A stretch of 23,498 bases of DNA from positions 1-23,498 of IMG/VR virus record IMGVR_UViG_3300030012_001827; one strand, written 5' to 3'. The stretch is from a virus. The notes below the pieces were generated by a model. The model worked only from the letters and a program-made list of their open reading frames with translations, was not told the DNA's origin and made no database searches. Below, piece by piece: positions 1 through 7,247 of the stretch (positions are counted from its first letter, which is position 1; each line of letters opens with the position of its first letter). Both the position numbers and the translations under genes were made by a program.

Positions 1-1
1 G

Positions 2-172
2 GCAGGTTCACATTGGGATATTGGTTGGTTTGACTCTTGGATAAGCGATAATCCACTATCCTACAATGGATATATTTCTGCTATGAGAAATAAATATAGT
101 TCATATTGTGATAAAATAGGGGCTTGGTGTATTCCAAATGACATATTTAATATTTCTCTTATTTCTTCTTAG
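2..172 (+). CDS. 3' end of an unidentified plus-strand gene
   Basis: An open frame enters from the left edge and runs 56 codons to a TAG at 170-172. The visible C-terminus is rich in aromatic residues (Trp, Tyr, Phe) and Ser/Asn, with two Cys, and has no clear transmembrane helix. I do not recognise it. Together with the next ORF it is the only plus-strand coding sequence, so it probably belongs to a different transcription unit from the replication genes, perhaps a structural one; that is inference from orientation only. The next gene starts inside it, a 35-base overlap. Confidence 0.5.
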   Translation, partial: AGSHWDIGWFDSWISDNPLSYNGYISAMRNKYSSYCDKIGAWCIPNDIFNISLISS

Positions 173-311
173 TTTTATTTTTGGTTATCTAGTTATGTCA
201 TTAGCATTAAAAGATAATCAAACAACGGGGGTTATATTACTTAAAAGCGAAAACCCTGATTTTTACCTATTTAAAAAAAATGTAACGGAAAAAAGACCAA
301 AAAAAAAGTGA
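138..311 (+). CDS. small single-pass membrane protein, 57 aa
   Basis: ATG at 138 to TGA at 309-311. Residues 2-24 are almost all hydrophobic (MTYLIFLLFLLSFIFGYLVM at the start), giving one N-terminal transmembrane helix or an uncleaved signal anchor. A short polar domain follows, ending in a very basic tail (EKRPKKK). By the positive-inside rule the Lys-rich C-terminus would be cytoplasmic. The start lies inside the preceding ORF in another frame. No family recognised; a small virion-membrane, holin-like or accessory protein are all possible. The stop codon abuts the convergent hairpin. Confidence 0.55.
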   Translation: MTYLIFLLFLLSFIFGYLVMSLALKDNQTTGVILLKSENPDFYLFKKNVTEKRPKKK

Positions 312-337
312 GGAGGCCGAAGCCCCCTCAAATTGTT
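310..337. terminator. convergent hairpin terminator with a UUCG loop on the minus strand
   Basis: Inverted repeat 310-317 / 322-329 with a four-base loop. On the minus strand it reads GAGGGGGC-TTCG-GCCTCCTC: an 8-bp stem with one G-U pair, closed by a C(UUCG)G tetraloop, then A, C and a run of nine T. On the plus strand the stem has one A-C mismatch and is followed by AAATTGTTTTTT. It sits exactly where plus-strand and minus-strand genes converge, so it probably ends both transcripts. Archaeal termination mainly needs the U-tract, which is present on both sides. Confidence 0.7.
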
Positions 338-471
338 TTTTCTGACCAAATTCCATTACAAGCCCTACACTCCCACAATTTTACTTGTTCGGGAGAACCT
401 ACATAGAAACCTAACAGTCTCTTAGCAACTGTAAGTTCCTTACAATAAGGACACACTTGTTTTAATTTCAT
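328..471 (-). CDS. small zinc-ribbon protein, 47 aa
   Basis: ATG at 471-469, TGA at 330-328. Two CxxC knuckles (CPYC near residues 7-10 and CRAC near 36-39), spaced like a four-Cys zinc ribbon. Such miniature zinc ribbons are common in viral genomes, usually of unknown role. It is the last gene of the long leftward array. Its start shares one base with the previous stop (TAATG) and its stop lies inside the terminator stem. Confidence 0.7.
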   Translation of the reverse strand: MKLKQVCPYCKELTVAKRLLGFYVGSPEQVKLWECRACNGIWSEKTI

Positions 472-620
472 TAATTGCCGCCTTTATCTTCATTCATCAG
501 ACGCTTCATATATTCTTCAACGCTTTCATCGGTGATATTAGTTCCACCAAAAGCGGCAAAGAAAAGAAGCATCAAGATGGTAATGAAAATAAACAAGCCG
601 AACCATTCCCAACCAGTCAT
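471..620 (-). CDS. small single-pass membrane protein, 49 aa
   Basis: ATG at 620-618, TAA at 473-471. After the start MTGWEW, residues 7-25 form one hydrophobic helix (FGLFIFITILMLLFFAAFG). A charged, probably helical C-terminus follows (DESVEEYMKRLMNED). A GGAGGTGA Shine-Dalgarno lies 8 bases before the ATG, and both ends overlap neighbours by one base (TAATG). No family recognised. Confidence 0.65.
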   Translation of the reverse strand: MTGWEWFGLFIFITILMLLFFAAFGGTNITDESVEEYMKRLMNEDKGGN

Positions 621-1213
621 TACCACTTCACCTCCAATTCTTTAAATTCTCCTTCTTCTATAGAAAAAGCCTTAACAAATCCATTATCTTGACCATATTT
701 CCAAAGGTCATATACTAACTGTGTGTCTTTCATACAGTATTCTACCACTTCATCATATTGACCCATTTTCCACAACTTAGGAGCATCAGCACTATCCATT
801 AATTTGTAGTCGTTCATTGTGCATTTAACTAAGTTCTTTAGTTGAAATCTCTCTTTAAATTCTTTTAGAAGAATCTTAGAAGTATCAATATATTGTTTTT
901 CATTTACATATTTATTAATACAATAGATATCCATTGAGTCTCTTAGTATCGGTAGGTCAAATGCGGCAATATTATGTCCTAATAATAATCCTCCTTTTTC
1001 AAAATGCTCATCTAAATCATATTTTAATTCGCTAAGAGATTTAATTACATGACCCGATTTAGCAAAGGAATCAACGGATTCATCCACATAAACCGTTCCT
1101 GTATTGCCATCCCATGTAGCGACAGTAGATACTTGAAACATATGTGTATTAGAGAACCCGCCAATATCATAAGACATATTCTTGGTTTCTAAGTCAATTG
1201 CCAAGACTGACAT
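620..1213 (-). CDS. DEDDy 3'-5' exonuclease (DnaQ/RNase H fold)
   Basis: 197 aa from the chosen start. Exo I is AIDLET (D7, E9), Exo II is GHNIAAFD (D86), and Exo III is YCMKDTQ (Y159, D163), so all four acidic metal ligands and the DEDDy-type tyrosine are present. Members of this superfamily remove nucleotides from 3' ends. The proofreading part of this virus's polymerase B is also intact, so this free-standing enzyme probably works in repair, RNA or primer removal, or host DNA breakdown; that is inference. Possible starts are ATG 1222, 1219 and 1213. I chose 1213 because AAGGA lies 9 bases upstream and the protein then begins directly with the first strand. Confidence 0.85.
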   Translation of the reverse strand: MSVLAIDLETKNMSYDIGGFSNTHMFQVSTVATWDGNTGTVYVDESVDSFAKSGHVIKSLSELKYDLDEHFEKGGLLLGHNIAAFDLPILRDSMDIYCINKYVNEKQYIDTSKILLKEFKERFQLKNLVKCTMNDYKLMDSADAPKLWKMGQYDEVVEYCMKDTQLVYDLWKYGQDNGFVKAFSIEEGEFKELEVKW

Positions 1214-1218
1214 TAACA

Positions 1219-1449
1219 TCATTCCTTAGATGGACTAGACCAAAGTTTTGCTACCTTAGCCTCTTCTTTATCCACTTTTGGCTCCTCAACATCTGTTCTC
1301 CTCTTTAGAAAACAAACGATTTGAGAACCTGCAACGATTAGTTGAGAACAACATTCCCAACCATCATTACCATAGGTGTTTAAGGTATCAATTATTACTT
1401 TCGGCCCCTTTGCTACTTCAAATACTAGGTATGTATTTTCCCACTTCAT
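1219..1449 (-). CDS. DUF4177-like small protein, 76 aa
   Basis: The first 50 residues resemble the DUF4177 pattern: an MKWE opening, a strand (YLVFEV), a helix ending in NTYGNDGWEC, and a final strand with FLKRR. That family's function is unknown. The remainder is a charged, probably disordered tail (EEPKVDKEEAKVAK). GGAG lies 9 bases before the ATG, inside the last codons of the upstream ATPase gene, and the two genes overlap by ATGA, suggesting coupled translation. Confidence 0.6.
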   Translation of the reverse strand: MKWENTYLVFEVAKGPKVIIDTLNTYGNDGWECCSQLIVAGSQIVCFLKRRTDVEEPKVDKEEAKVAKLWSSPSKE

Positions 1450-2909
1450 TCTTCATCACTCCTGTTATATTTTACATATACGCTTCTTCCAATTCGCATC
1501 TCATCAAATTTATGTCTAATTACTTCGTAGTGGCGGTATATTTGTGCTTGAGATTTCTTGGCTTTGTTTCTTACTTCTTTCAAGAATAAACTTTTATTGA
1601 CATATCCTTCATCGTCTTTGTTCATTTTATCATAAACATTAGTAAAGACCATTTCCAACGAATTTTCCGTTATGCTTTGCCTTCTCACTCTTAGGCTTCG
1701 TTCTAACCAGTCTACCAATGTCATATAACATTGTCGGACGATAGTAGCGGCCTGTCTAACATTATGACCTCCCACCTTGAAACGGTCTTCCTTGTTCTTG
1801 ATTGAAGGAGCCGAAGCAATACTACATAAGACAGACATTTTAATTAAAATCTTCGTCAAACGAGTTGTAAAGTTAGAAGCAATAGCCGCTACATCGGGTC
1901 TTGTATTCTGTAGATACGCTCTCATGTTTTCGTATTCTAATTGTAGAACATCGTTAAAATCCGGAGTAAAGGTCATAGTTTTGATGGGGTCGCCTCCTAC
2001 TTCATCGAACCTTTCTTTCGTGATTTGATACAATTTGATGAATGCCTTTACATATTTGTCAATGGGTGAGGTTACTTCCTCTACTGTTCCTGCTTTTGAA
2101 TTCTGTTCTGTTCTCATTTTGTGTTGTATGAACTCCGGAACTTCCCAAACATATAGAAGCATTCTTTGTAAGACACCCTTTTCTGCCATGATAGAGTTAA
2201 GATTACTTGGCGGGTAAGTCATAGCCAAAACAGAACGCTCACAATAACATTCCATGACTTGATTATCATAGGAAGTTAAAGCCTTGGAAATTACCCAAGA
2301 TTCACCGGATAAACTATTCATTAAGGTATTTAGATACACAATGGAATTTTCTTTATGTTGGCTTTGTTTGAAAATACCGGAGTATTCAAACTCATCCCAA
2401 TGGGCTAAACCGCTTCCTTCTAGAAGCCCCGGTTTTCTTTCCCAAGTGGTTTCTCCATCATCATCTGTATCTTTTGAATAGTTGCCAATCAATACTGAAT
2501 CGGTATAATCTGTTACACCAAAAGTATTGAAAATTCTTGTCATTGGTATTCCATCTTTATTGATAAAGGCAGGATGGGAGTTCAGTTCATTGATTTTCTT
2601 AAATGTTTTATTTGCTACTGGCCCAACAAAATTCCATAATGTTGATTTTCCTGTTCCTGAAGTTTGAACCCAACAAAAATGAATCCTAGAATCTTCATGA
2701 TTTCTACCATTTGGTATAATAATGAAGTCCTTTACTATTTGACCTAGTATAGTAAAGAAACTAATTCCTGCGGGTATATCATTGTAATGAGATACTTCTA
2801 CTGCTGATTTTTGAAAGTCTCTAACGACTCTCGGTAGTGCTTCTTTGAAAACCCCTGCGTTTGTTTCTAGGGATTCCATATATTTTTCTTCGTCATAATT
2901 TTCATTCAT
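1446..2909 (-). CDS. P-loop ATPase, candidate replicative helicase
   Basis: 487 aa. Walker A is TSGTGKST (83-90) and a Walker B-like strand is LAHWDEFEY (168-176). Possible sensor residues lie in SVLAMTYPP (226-234), with an arginine-finger candidate in LQRML (near 249). The C-terminal ~100 residues look helical with a winged-helix feel. General architecture recalls DUF3987-type or SF3-like viral helicases, but I cannot place it in a named family. It sits between the ERCC4 nuclease and the DEDDy exonuclease, downstream of the primase, and no MCM- or DnaB-like gene is visible here, so replicative helicase is a reasonable inference. GGTGA precedes the ATG by 4 bases; ATGA overlap with the upstream gene. 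Confidence 0.65.
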   Translation of the reverse strand: MNENYDEEKYMESLETNAGVFKEALPRVVRDFQKSAVEVSHYNDIPAGISFFTILGQIVKDFIIIPNGRNHEDSRIHFCWVQTSGTGKSTLWNFVGPVANKTFKKINELNSHPAFINKDGIPMTRIFNTFGVTDYTDSVLIGNYSKDTDDDGETTWERKPGLLEGSGLAHWDEFEYSGIFKQSQHKENSIVYLNTLMNSLSGESWVISKALTSYDNQVMECYCERSVLAMTYPPSNLNSIMAEKGVLQRMLLYVWEVPEFIQHKMRTEQNSKAGTVEEVTSPIDKYVKAFIKLYQITKERFDEVGGDPIKTMTFTPDFNDVLQLEYENMRAYLQNTRPDVAAIASNFTTRLTKILIKMSVLCSIASAPSIKNKEDRFKVGGHNVRQAATIVRQCYMTLVDWLERSLRVRRQSITENSLEMVFTNVYDKMNKDDEGYVNKSLFLKEVRNKAKKSQAQIYRHYEVIRHKFDEMRIGRSVYVKYNRSDEE

Positions 2910-3595
2910 ATTTTCACCTTCTCTTCCGAGTTTAATGTGGAGATTATTCTTTTGGCTAAGGTTTCTCCAATTCCTTCGATGGCTTGTAATTCATATTCTG
3001 AACACTCACCTATTTCCATAATAGAGCCATATTGTTTGATTAATTCTTTTGCTTTTTTAATTGATACTCCTTTAATACTGCTTAATAGGTCTAATCTTAA
3101 ATCGTCTGTTGTTAGTCTTTTGAATACTTGGGGTGCTATTGTGTTTCTTTCTACTGGTTTCATTTTACTTACTGCTGTTATTATTAATGCTGCTTCTTCT
3201 TCTGTTTGAACCCAAAAGGGCTTTATGTCTGTATCTAATACTATTCTCCCTATTGCTCCAAGAAATTTATTATTTAACATAATACTTCTAGTTCCTATTG
3301 GCATTTTACTGGGAGAGTTTGAAATTACATTATGGATTGCTTCTTCTAGTTCACCATAAATGATTACTATATTTGTTTGATAATGTCTATCCATGTTATC
3401 GAGTTGAGTCCACAATCTTTTAGTCATAACAGAACCTAAAAAATCTGTTGATGACTTTGCCTCAAAACAAACATCATCGTAGACATAATCACCTATCTCA
3501 ATCCATCTTTTTTCGCATGGTATTCTAAGTGCCTTAGCCTTCTGCATAACTAACTTATACAGTTTGGATTTTTCTCTTGAATCAATTACTAACAC
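2906..3595 (-). CDS. ERCC4/XPF-family structure-specific nuclease with helix-hairpin-helix domain
   Basis: 229 aa. The ERCC4 nuclease core is clear: IDSRE (residues 4-8), GDY (35-37), FEAKSS (44-49, where most members have ERK) and KRLWTQL (59-65). Two C-terminal helix-hairpin-helix motifs follow (about 173-187 around IKGVSIKKA and 205-219 around IEGIGETLA), the usual DNA-binding module of XPF, Mus81 and Hef. There is no helicase domain, so it resembles the short archaeal XPF form, which normally works with PCNA on branched or flap DNA. I place the start at GTG 3595, with GGAGG 7 bases upstream; the ATG at 3622 has no Shine-Dalgarno. It overlaps the primase by 14 bases. Confidence 0.88.
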   Translation of the reverse strand: MLVIDSREKSKLYKLVMQKAKALRIPCEKRWIEIGDYVYDDVCFEAKSSTDFLGSVMTKRLWTQLDNMDRHYQTNIVIIYGELEEAIHNVISNSPSKMPIGTRSIMLNNKFLGAIGRIVLDTDIKPFWVQTEEEAALIITAVSKMKPVERNTIAPQVFKRLTTDDLRLDLLSSIKGVSIKKAKELIKQYGSIMEIGECSEYELQAIEGIGETLAKRIISTLNSEEKVKI

Positions 3596-4622
3596 TAGGA
3601 AACCTCCAACATTTACCAACACAAAATCCTTCGCTAATTAACTTGTCACAATGGGGAGCATTATAGTTATTGAATACTGTAAACTTCGCATGTTTTCTTG
3701 TAGTATTCTTGTCCCAATCTAACCACATTGAGTCTGAATCAGCAAACACTCTTTCTAATTCCTCGACAACTAAGTTTAGAGTCTTTTCCTTGTCATCCAA
3801 TGTCTGTAAATCTTGATAGCCCGATATCAAATCTCGATACCAAGACACTAGATAGGCTCTTGCTATGTGAGAGGGATTCTCGACCATGACCGCATTATAC
3901 AGACATGGTAGCATAGGCAATTCACCAACATTAGAAGGCACAGAAACCTCACCTTTCATGGCCTCAATAGGGGGTGCTTTTGGAAAAATTACCTTCGTAT
4001 TTCCGCACTTTTTGAAGGGTATCATTCTTTGTCGTTGCGCTAAAAGTAGTATATCGTTAAGTTCATTCTTTAGGTCTTCTTTAACCAACGGTATGCAAAA
4101 ATAAGGATTTCCGTCTTTATCAGACGATGCCATATTAACAGTATTGGGAACTCTACGCAATCTAGTATGCTGTCCTACTCTATCATCAAGAGAATTATCT
4201 TTACCAACTTTAGAAACCAAATATTCCTTTATCTCTTTAAAGAAGGTTTGAATGTTTCTCATATCTTTGGTTTCTTCTCCAAAGATAAAAACATGGAATC
4301 CTCTTCCTGAAAAGAAGAAAGTATGTTCATAGTCTCTTTGATGAATTAAACTCATTACTATTTTTAAATCACGCCAAGCCATATCTAAATTATCTTCATG
4401 TGCATCAAAGTCTAAAAAGATTCTATCTCTTATTACAGAAGAATCTATTTTTGCTTTTTCAGAAAACTCTCTAAAATCATAGACTGTTGTATATACATTA
4501 GTTCTATTATTTTGTGCGTGAACAAAATCAGCGTATGCTTGTCTAGTTAGAACTATCTTTCTCGCCATCTGAGGAGCGTTCTTGATTTGACTTCCTGCCC
4601 AAACTTCTCTCGGATATCTCAT
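3582..4622 (-). CDS. archaeo-eukaryotic primase: PriS-like catalytic domain fused to a PriL-like Fe-S domain
   Basis: 346 aa. The N-terminal half has the AEP motifs: FLDFDA (DFD at 71-73), SGRGFHVF (105-112) and DDRVGQHTRLRRVPN (146-160). The C-terminal ~110 residues look like the PriL C-terminal domain: LPCLYNA (C240), an H-x2-R pair (HIAR), a WLDWDK-like region, then PHC (C325), GFC (C334) and GKC (C338), four cysteines placed as 4Fe-4S ligands. One polypeptide would therefore carry both primase subunits' key parts, as reported for some archaeal mobile elements and nanoarchaea. It makes the primers for the polymerase. Start at ATG 4622 is set by GGAGG 8 bases upstream; further upstream there is only an in-frame TTG. 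Confidence 0.88.
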   Translation of the reverse strand: MRYPREVWAGSQIKNAPQMARKIVLTRQAYADFVHAQNNRTNVYTTVYDFREFSEKAKIDSSVIRDRIFLDFDAHEDNLDMAWRDLKIVMSLIHQRDYEHTFFFSGRGFHVFIFGEETKDMRNIQTFFKEIKEYLVSKVGKDNSLDDRVGQHTRLRRVPNTVNMASSDKDGNPYFCIPLVKEDLKNELNDILLLAQRQRMIPFKKCGNTKVIFPKAPPIEAMKGEVSVPSNVGELPMLPCLYNAVMVENPSHIARAYLVSWYRDLISGYQDLQTLDDKEKTLNLVVEELERVFADSDSMWLDWDKNTTRKHAKFTVFNNYNAPHCDKLISEGFCVGKCWRFPSVSN

Positions 4623-4908
4623 TGTTATTACCTCCAAAATTAACTGTGGCTGTGCTTAACATTTGTTTGATTACTCCTGCTACATCAGCCTGTATTTGTA
4701 TTAAACCCATATCTCTAAATTCATCTTCAAAAGTGTGTCCTAACATATTTTCATTTATTCTTAACTCTCTTACCAAGTTAAATCTTTCAGTAAGTGAAAG
4801 TTCGATGTATATTTCTTTGGCTAATAAACCAATAGAATTTGCTAAATCACTAACTTCTAAAAAAGACCAGTTCTTGGATAATACCTTTTGTTTAATTATA
4901 TCCTTCAT
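4543..4908 (-). CDS. unidentified protein, 121 aa, overlapping the primase start
   Basis: ATG 4908 with GGAGG 7 bases upstream. The first ~80 residues look helical (SFLEVSDLANSIGLLAKEIY, FNLVRELRINENMLG); the last ~30 are polar and charged (NNNEISERSLGRKSNQERSS), probably disordered. No motif recognised. The final 80 bases overlap the start of the primase gene in another frame, so the disordered tail may simply be what the overlapping frame allows. Position directly before the primase suggests a replication accessory, but the sequence does not show it. Confidence 0.65.
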   Translation of the reverse strand: MKDIIKQKVLSKNWSFLEVSDLANSIGLLAKEIYIELSLTERFNLVRELRINENMLGHTFEDEFRDMGLIQIQADVAGVIKQMLSTATVNFGGNNNEISERSLGRKSNQERSSDGEKDSSN

Positions 4909-5093
4909 ACATTTTCCTCCTGAAATCTTTTATATTTATAAATACCAATTCTTGTAGGAATAACCACTTCATTGTTGCATTTGTCACAGCATCTTCCCTT
5001 TTTTACGGGTTCAGCATTATGGCCACTATCCCAATACATTTTTCCGTTATGGTATTTCTTTTCTATTTCCTTTTTACATATACTGCATTCCAT
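4905..5093 (-). CDS. zinc-ribbon protein of a type common in phages, 62 aa
   Basis: ATG 5093 opens MECSICKKEI; CSIC at residues 3-6 pairs with CCDKC further on. The middle (YWDSGHNAEPV, then GRCCDKCN) and the end (VVIPTRIG) match, from memory, a small protein seen in many tailed viruses, whose function is unknown. I reject the longer upstream extension because the ATG at 5093 lies 4 bases after the previous stop and has GTGAT, part of an extended Shine-Dalgarno, just before it. ATGA overlap with the next gene. Confidence 0.75.
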   Translation of the reverse strand: MECSICKKEIEKKYHNGKMYWDSGHNAEPVKKGRCCDKCNNEVVIPTRIGIYKYKRFQEENV

Positions 5094-5097
5094 AATA

Positions 5098-6003
5098 TCA
5101 CACCCATGTATCTGCCCCTGCCGCATCACAAAGACCAAAATAACTACAATGAGAACAAGTTTTGTAAAACCACTTAGTAGGAAATTCCTTTTCTATGTAT
5201 GCTGAAATAAGCCTAGCAATATTATCTCTTACTGATGTCATTGAGCGAGTCTTGATAGGCTCAACTTGAACATGGTTAGAAACGGGATAATACCAACCCC
5301 AATGACTCACTTCCATATCTCTTGTTAAGTTGAACTTTTCAAGAACTTCATCACTAGCGTTTTCAATCAGCAGTTGATAGAAAGCCATTTCTTTTCTCAT
5401 ACTAGTCGCTTTGTAATCTTTCCATGCTCCGGTTTTATATTCAAAAGGAATAAGTTTACCATCCTCAATAAAAATACGGTCAATGATACCTTGAATATGA
5501 ATAATATAGTCTCTATCTAGTGGAAACTTTTTAGAGTAATCAGCAGGTATTGTTATTTCTGCATCAAACAATCCTTCGTTTACAATAGGAAGATATTCGT
5601 TGGTTTTTTCTTCAGACCTAGACTCGATAAATCTTTGCGCCTCAAAAGCCGCTACTGTTAAAGAAACATCATAATAATCATCTACTGGCATTAGACTTGT
5701 AGCATATTCTAGAACTTCGGTATTATTCATCAATTCTGCTTTCTTAACATCAAACTCATGAAAAAATGCTTCCCTATGATTATGTAAGATTGTTCCTTTT
5801 CTCATGGCTTCTGTTTGGTCTTGTGGCCTTCTTTCAACATAATTGAATTCATACTTCTTAGGACACCAATCAAAAGCACCTAGCGAGGATTTGGTAATTT
5901 TTAGTATTGGCTTAGAAGGGTCATCATAGTTTTCCGGTTGCCATTGATAACTGTAGTCTTTCATCGAGTTGATTCTCGCTTTGTATTTTTCATCGGTATT
6001 CAT
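5098..6003 (-). CDS. Cas4/RecB-like PD-(D/E)XK nuclease with Fe-S cysteines
   Basis: 301 aa. Features in order: C47 within FDWCPKKYEF; an H74 motif (GTILHNH); the catalytic pair D175 (GIIDRIF) and E188-x-K190 (PFEYKTG); a QxxxY-like motif helix (EMAFYQLL, 205-212); and a C-terminal cluster C283, C286, C292 (CSHCSYFGLC). One early plus three late cysteines is the Fe-S arrangement of Cas4 and AddB. Such enzymes are single-strand exonucleases that make ends for recombination; here it may work with the RecA-fold ATPase at 10310. No CRISPR array or cas1/cas2 is present, so an adaptation role is not supported. Start ATG 6003, ATGA overlap, AGGGGT upstream. Confidence 0.87.
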   Translation of the reverse strand: MNTDEKYKARINSMKDYSYQWQPENYDDPSKPILKITKSSLGAFDWCPKKYEFNYVERRPQDQTEAMRKGTILHNHREAFFHEFDVKKAELMNNTEVLEYATSLMPVDDYYDVSLTVAAFEAQRFIESRSEEKTNEYLPIVNEGLFDAEITIPADYSKKFPLDRDYIIHIQGIIDRIFIEDGKLIPFEYKTGAWKDYKATSMRKEMAFYQLLIENASDEVLEKFNLTRDMEVSHWGWYYPVSNHVQVEPIKTRSMTSVRDNIARLISAYIEKEFPTKWFYKTCSHCSYFGLCDAAGADTWV

Positions 6004-6188
6004 TGGTAATACCCCTTTCTTTTCATTTCATCAACAAATGATGTAAACTCGCCATCTAACATATCTACATACCAAAGAAGAAAATCCTCAAAGGACATAT
6101 CTTCTTTAACAGTTAATTGAAACTTACCAAATTCATAAGTCCACTTTTCTCTTATCTTATCTAATCCTTGTTTATTTTTTTCTTTCAA
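6000..6188 (-). CDS. unidentified small acidic protein, 62 aa
   Basis: Helical and charged (LDKIREKWTYEFG, then FEDFLLWYVDMLDG). No family recognised. Start choice matters here: GGAGG at 6200-6196 is 7 bases before a TTG at 6188 that shares TTGA with the stop of the polymerase C-terminal gene, while the ATG at 6194 is only one base from the Shine-Dalgarno. I prefer TTG because PCNA and the gene at 19363 use the same TTGA junction. The Cas4-like nuclease follows by ATGA overlap. Confidence 0.6.
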   Translation of the reverse strand: MKEKNKQGLDKIREKWTYEFGKFQLTVKEDMSFEDFLLWYVDMLDGEFTSFVDEMKRKGYYQ

Positions 6189-7099
6189 AACCATTCCTCC
6201 AAACTTTTCTGTATTCTTCCTGTTCTTATTGCTGATAAGTCCCAACCCATAGACTCATAAACGGGTTTTGCCTTATCTATAACTTGTTGTGCATAGTGTT
6301 CCCAATCCGGTGTAAAGCCCTTAAAATCAGCAAAAATAGTTCCCGATATAAATTCAGCAGGTTTTATCTCCTTGGTTAAAGGATTTACATAAGTCATGTT
6401 TGAATTCTTAACTTTTAAGAATACATAACTATCATCGAAATTAGTGCTGTTATTTTGCCAAGCGTTGATTACACCCGCTACACCCGAACCAATAGTAGCC
6501 TTTTTTCCTTCCACAGTAGTAAAGGAAGAGACGGGTTCACCACACTTATGAATTCCATCCTTACCCTCATTCTGACCGCAAACTGTAATTTTTGTTAATT
6601 CTTTTAGATTATATTTTCTACTACAATCCGGGCATTTTACGGTAAATCTTTCCGGTCTTAGGCGGGTTCTCTTAACTAATTTCTTGAAATCGTAGTTACC
6701 ATTTTTTACACTTACATATGTTCTGTGTAAATAAGCATTTATTTTCTCCATTGGTTCTTTGTTAGCCCACATCTTCAAGACTTTGGTTTGGACTTCTTTA
6801 GCCATTTTAGTTTCGCTAACTCTCTTGGCAATAAATCCAGTCATGGTAAATTTAGGCTCATCTAGCCATTCTCCATCTTCCCAAGTAATCATACCCGCAT
6901 TTCTATTTTTGACTGTTCCCACACCTAGAGCATCAAAATACTTCTCAAACTCTAAGACTACGGGGTGTTCTTGCAGACCCAAGATATTAGGGAAGTGTTC
7001 TCTAACACTTGCTTCTATCTCTTTGATAGCCTCTTGAGCCTTCTCTACTGAATCTATTTGCACATAGATTGAATCTGTATGTCCGTAAACTACTTTCAT
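6185..7099 (-). CDS. DNA polymerase B, C-terminal fragment (motif C, end of palm, thumb)
   Basis: 304 aa, beginning almost at polymerase motif C, YGHTDS (residues 5-10). The usual sequence is YGDTDS: the key catalytic Asp (second D) is kept, the first is His. Then come VKNRNAGM (the KKRYAG-like region), a zinc-binding insert with C156, C159, C174 and C186 (CPDC ... C ... C), and the classical family B end with QKSLEEWF. It completes the gene at 7849-9525; four small genes lie between. Both halves should assemble into one enzyme, as the split polymerase of Methanothermobacter does. Start ATG 7099 follows the previous stop by one base; the upstream TTG is not needed. Confidence 0.9.
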   Translation of the reverse strand: MKVVYGHTDSIYVQIDSVEKAQEAIKEIEASVREHFPNILGLQEHPVVLEFEKYFDALGVGTVKNRNAGMITWEDGEWLDEPKFTMTGFIAKRVSETKMAKEVQTKVLKMWANKEPMEKINAYLHRTYVSVKNGNYDFKKLVKRTRLRPERFTVKCPDCSRKYNLKELTKITVCGQNEGKDGIHKCGEPVSSFTTVEGKKATIGSGVAGVINAWQNNSTNFDDSYVFLKVKNSNMTYVNPLTKEIKPAEFISGTIFADFKGFTPDWEHYAQQVIDKAKPVYESMGWDLSAIRTGRIQKSLEEWF

Positions 7100-7100
7100 T

Positions 7101-7247
7101 TTAACCAATCCTTTGGTGTGTGATTATCCCTATTCTTTTTCCATTGACATATAATGAGACTACATCATTATGAATCATAATAGTAGTGACATCATCTACA
7201 TATCTTTTAGCCCAACCAATGAGTTCTTGTTGAGTTTTTTTATTCAT
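7101..7247 (-). CDS. unidentified protein, 48 aa
   Basis: ATG 7247 (ATGA overlap with the gene before) to TAA 7103-7101, one base before the polymerase C-fragment ATG. It has a predicted helix (TQQELIGWAKRYVDD) followed by strands (TIMIHNDVVSLYVNGKRIGII), a neat small alpha-beta unit. GGTGGGAATGT upstream supplies a Shine-Dalgarno. Its location between the two halves of the polymerase is the only clue to its role. Confidence 0.6.
   Translation of the reverse strand: MNKKTQQELIGWAKRYVDDVTTIMIHNDVVSLYVNGKRIGIITHQRIG

Noticed and set aside
1278-1589. Plus-strand ORFs inside the minus-strand genes, for example 1278-1589, 4622-4957 and 8782-9207
   Set aside because: They lie opposite well-supported genes, lack ribosome sites and recognisable domains, and look like antisense shadows.
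5098-6003. CRISPR adaptation gene
   Set aside because: No repeats, cas1 or cas2 anywhere in the window; a Cas4-like nuclease alone is common in archaeal viruses.
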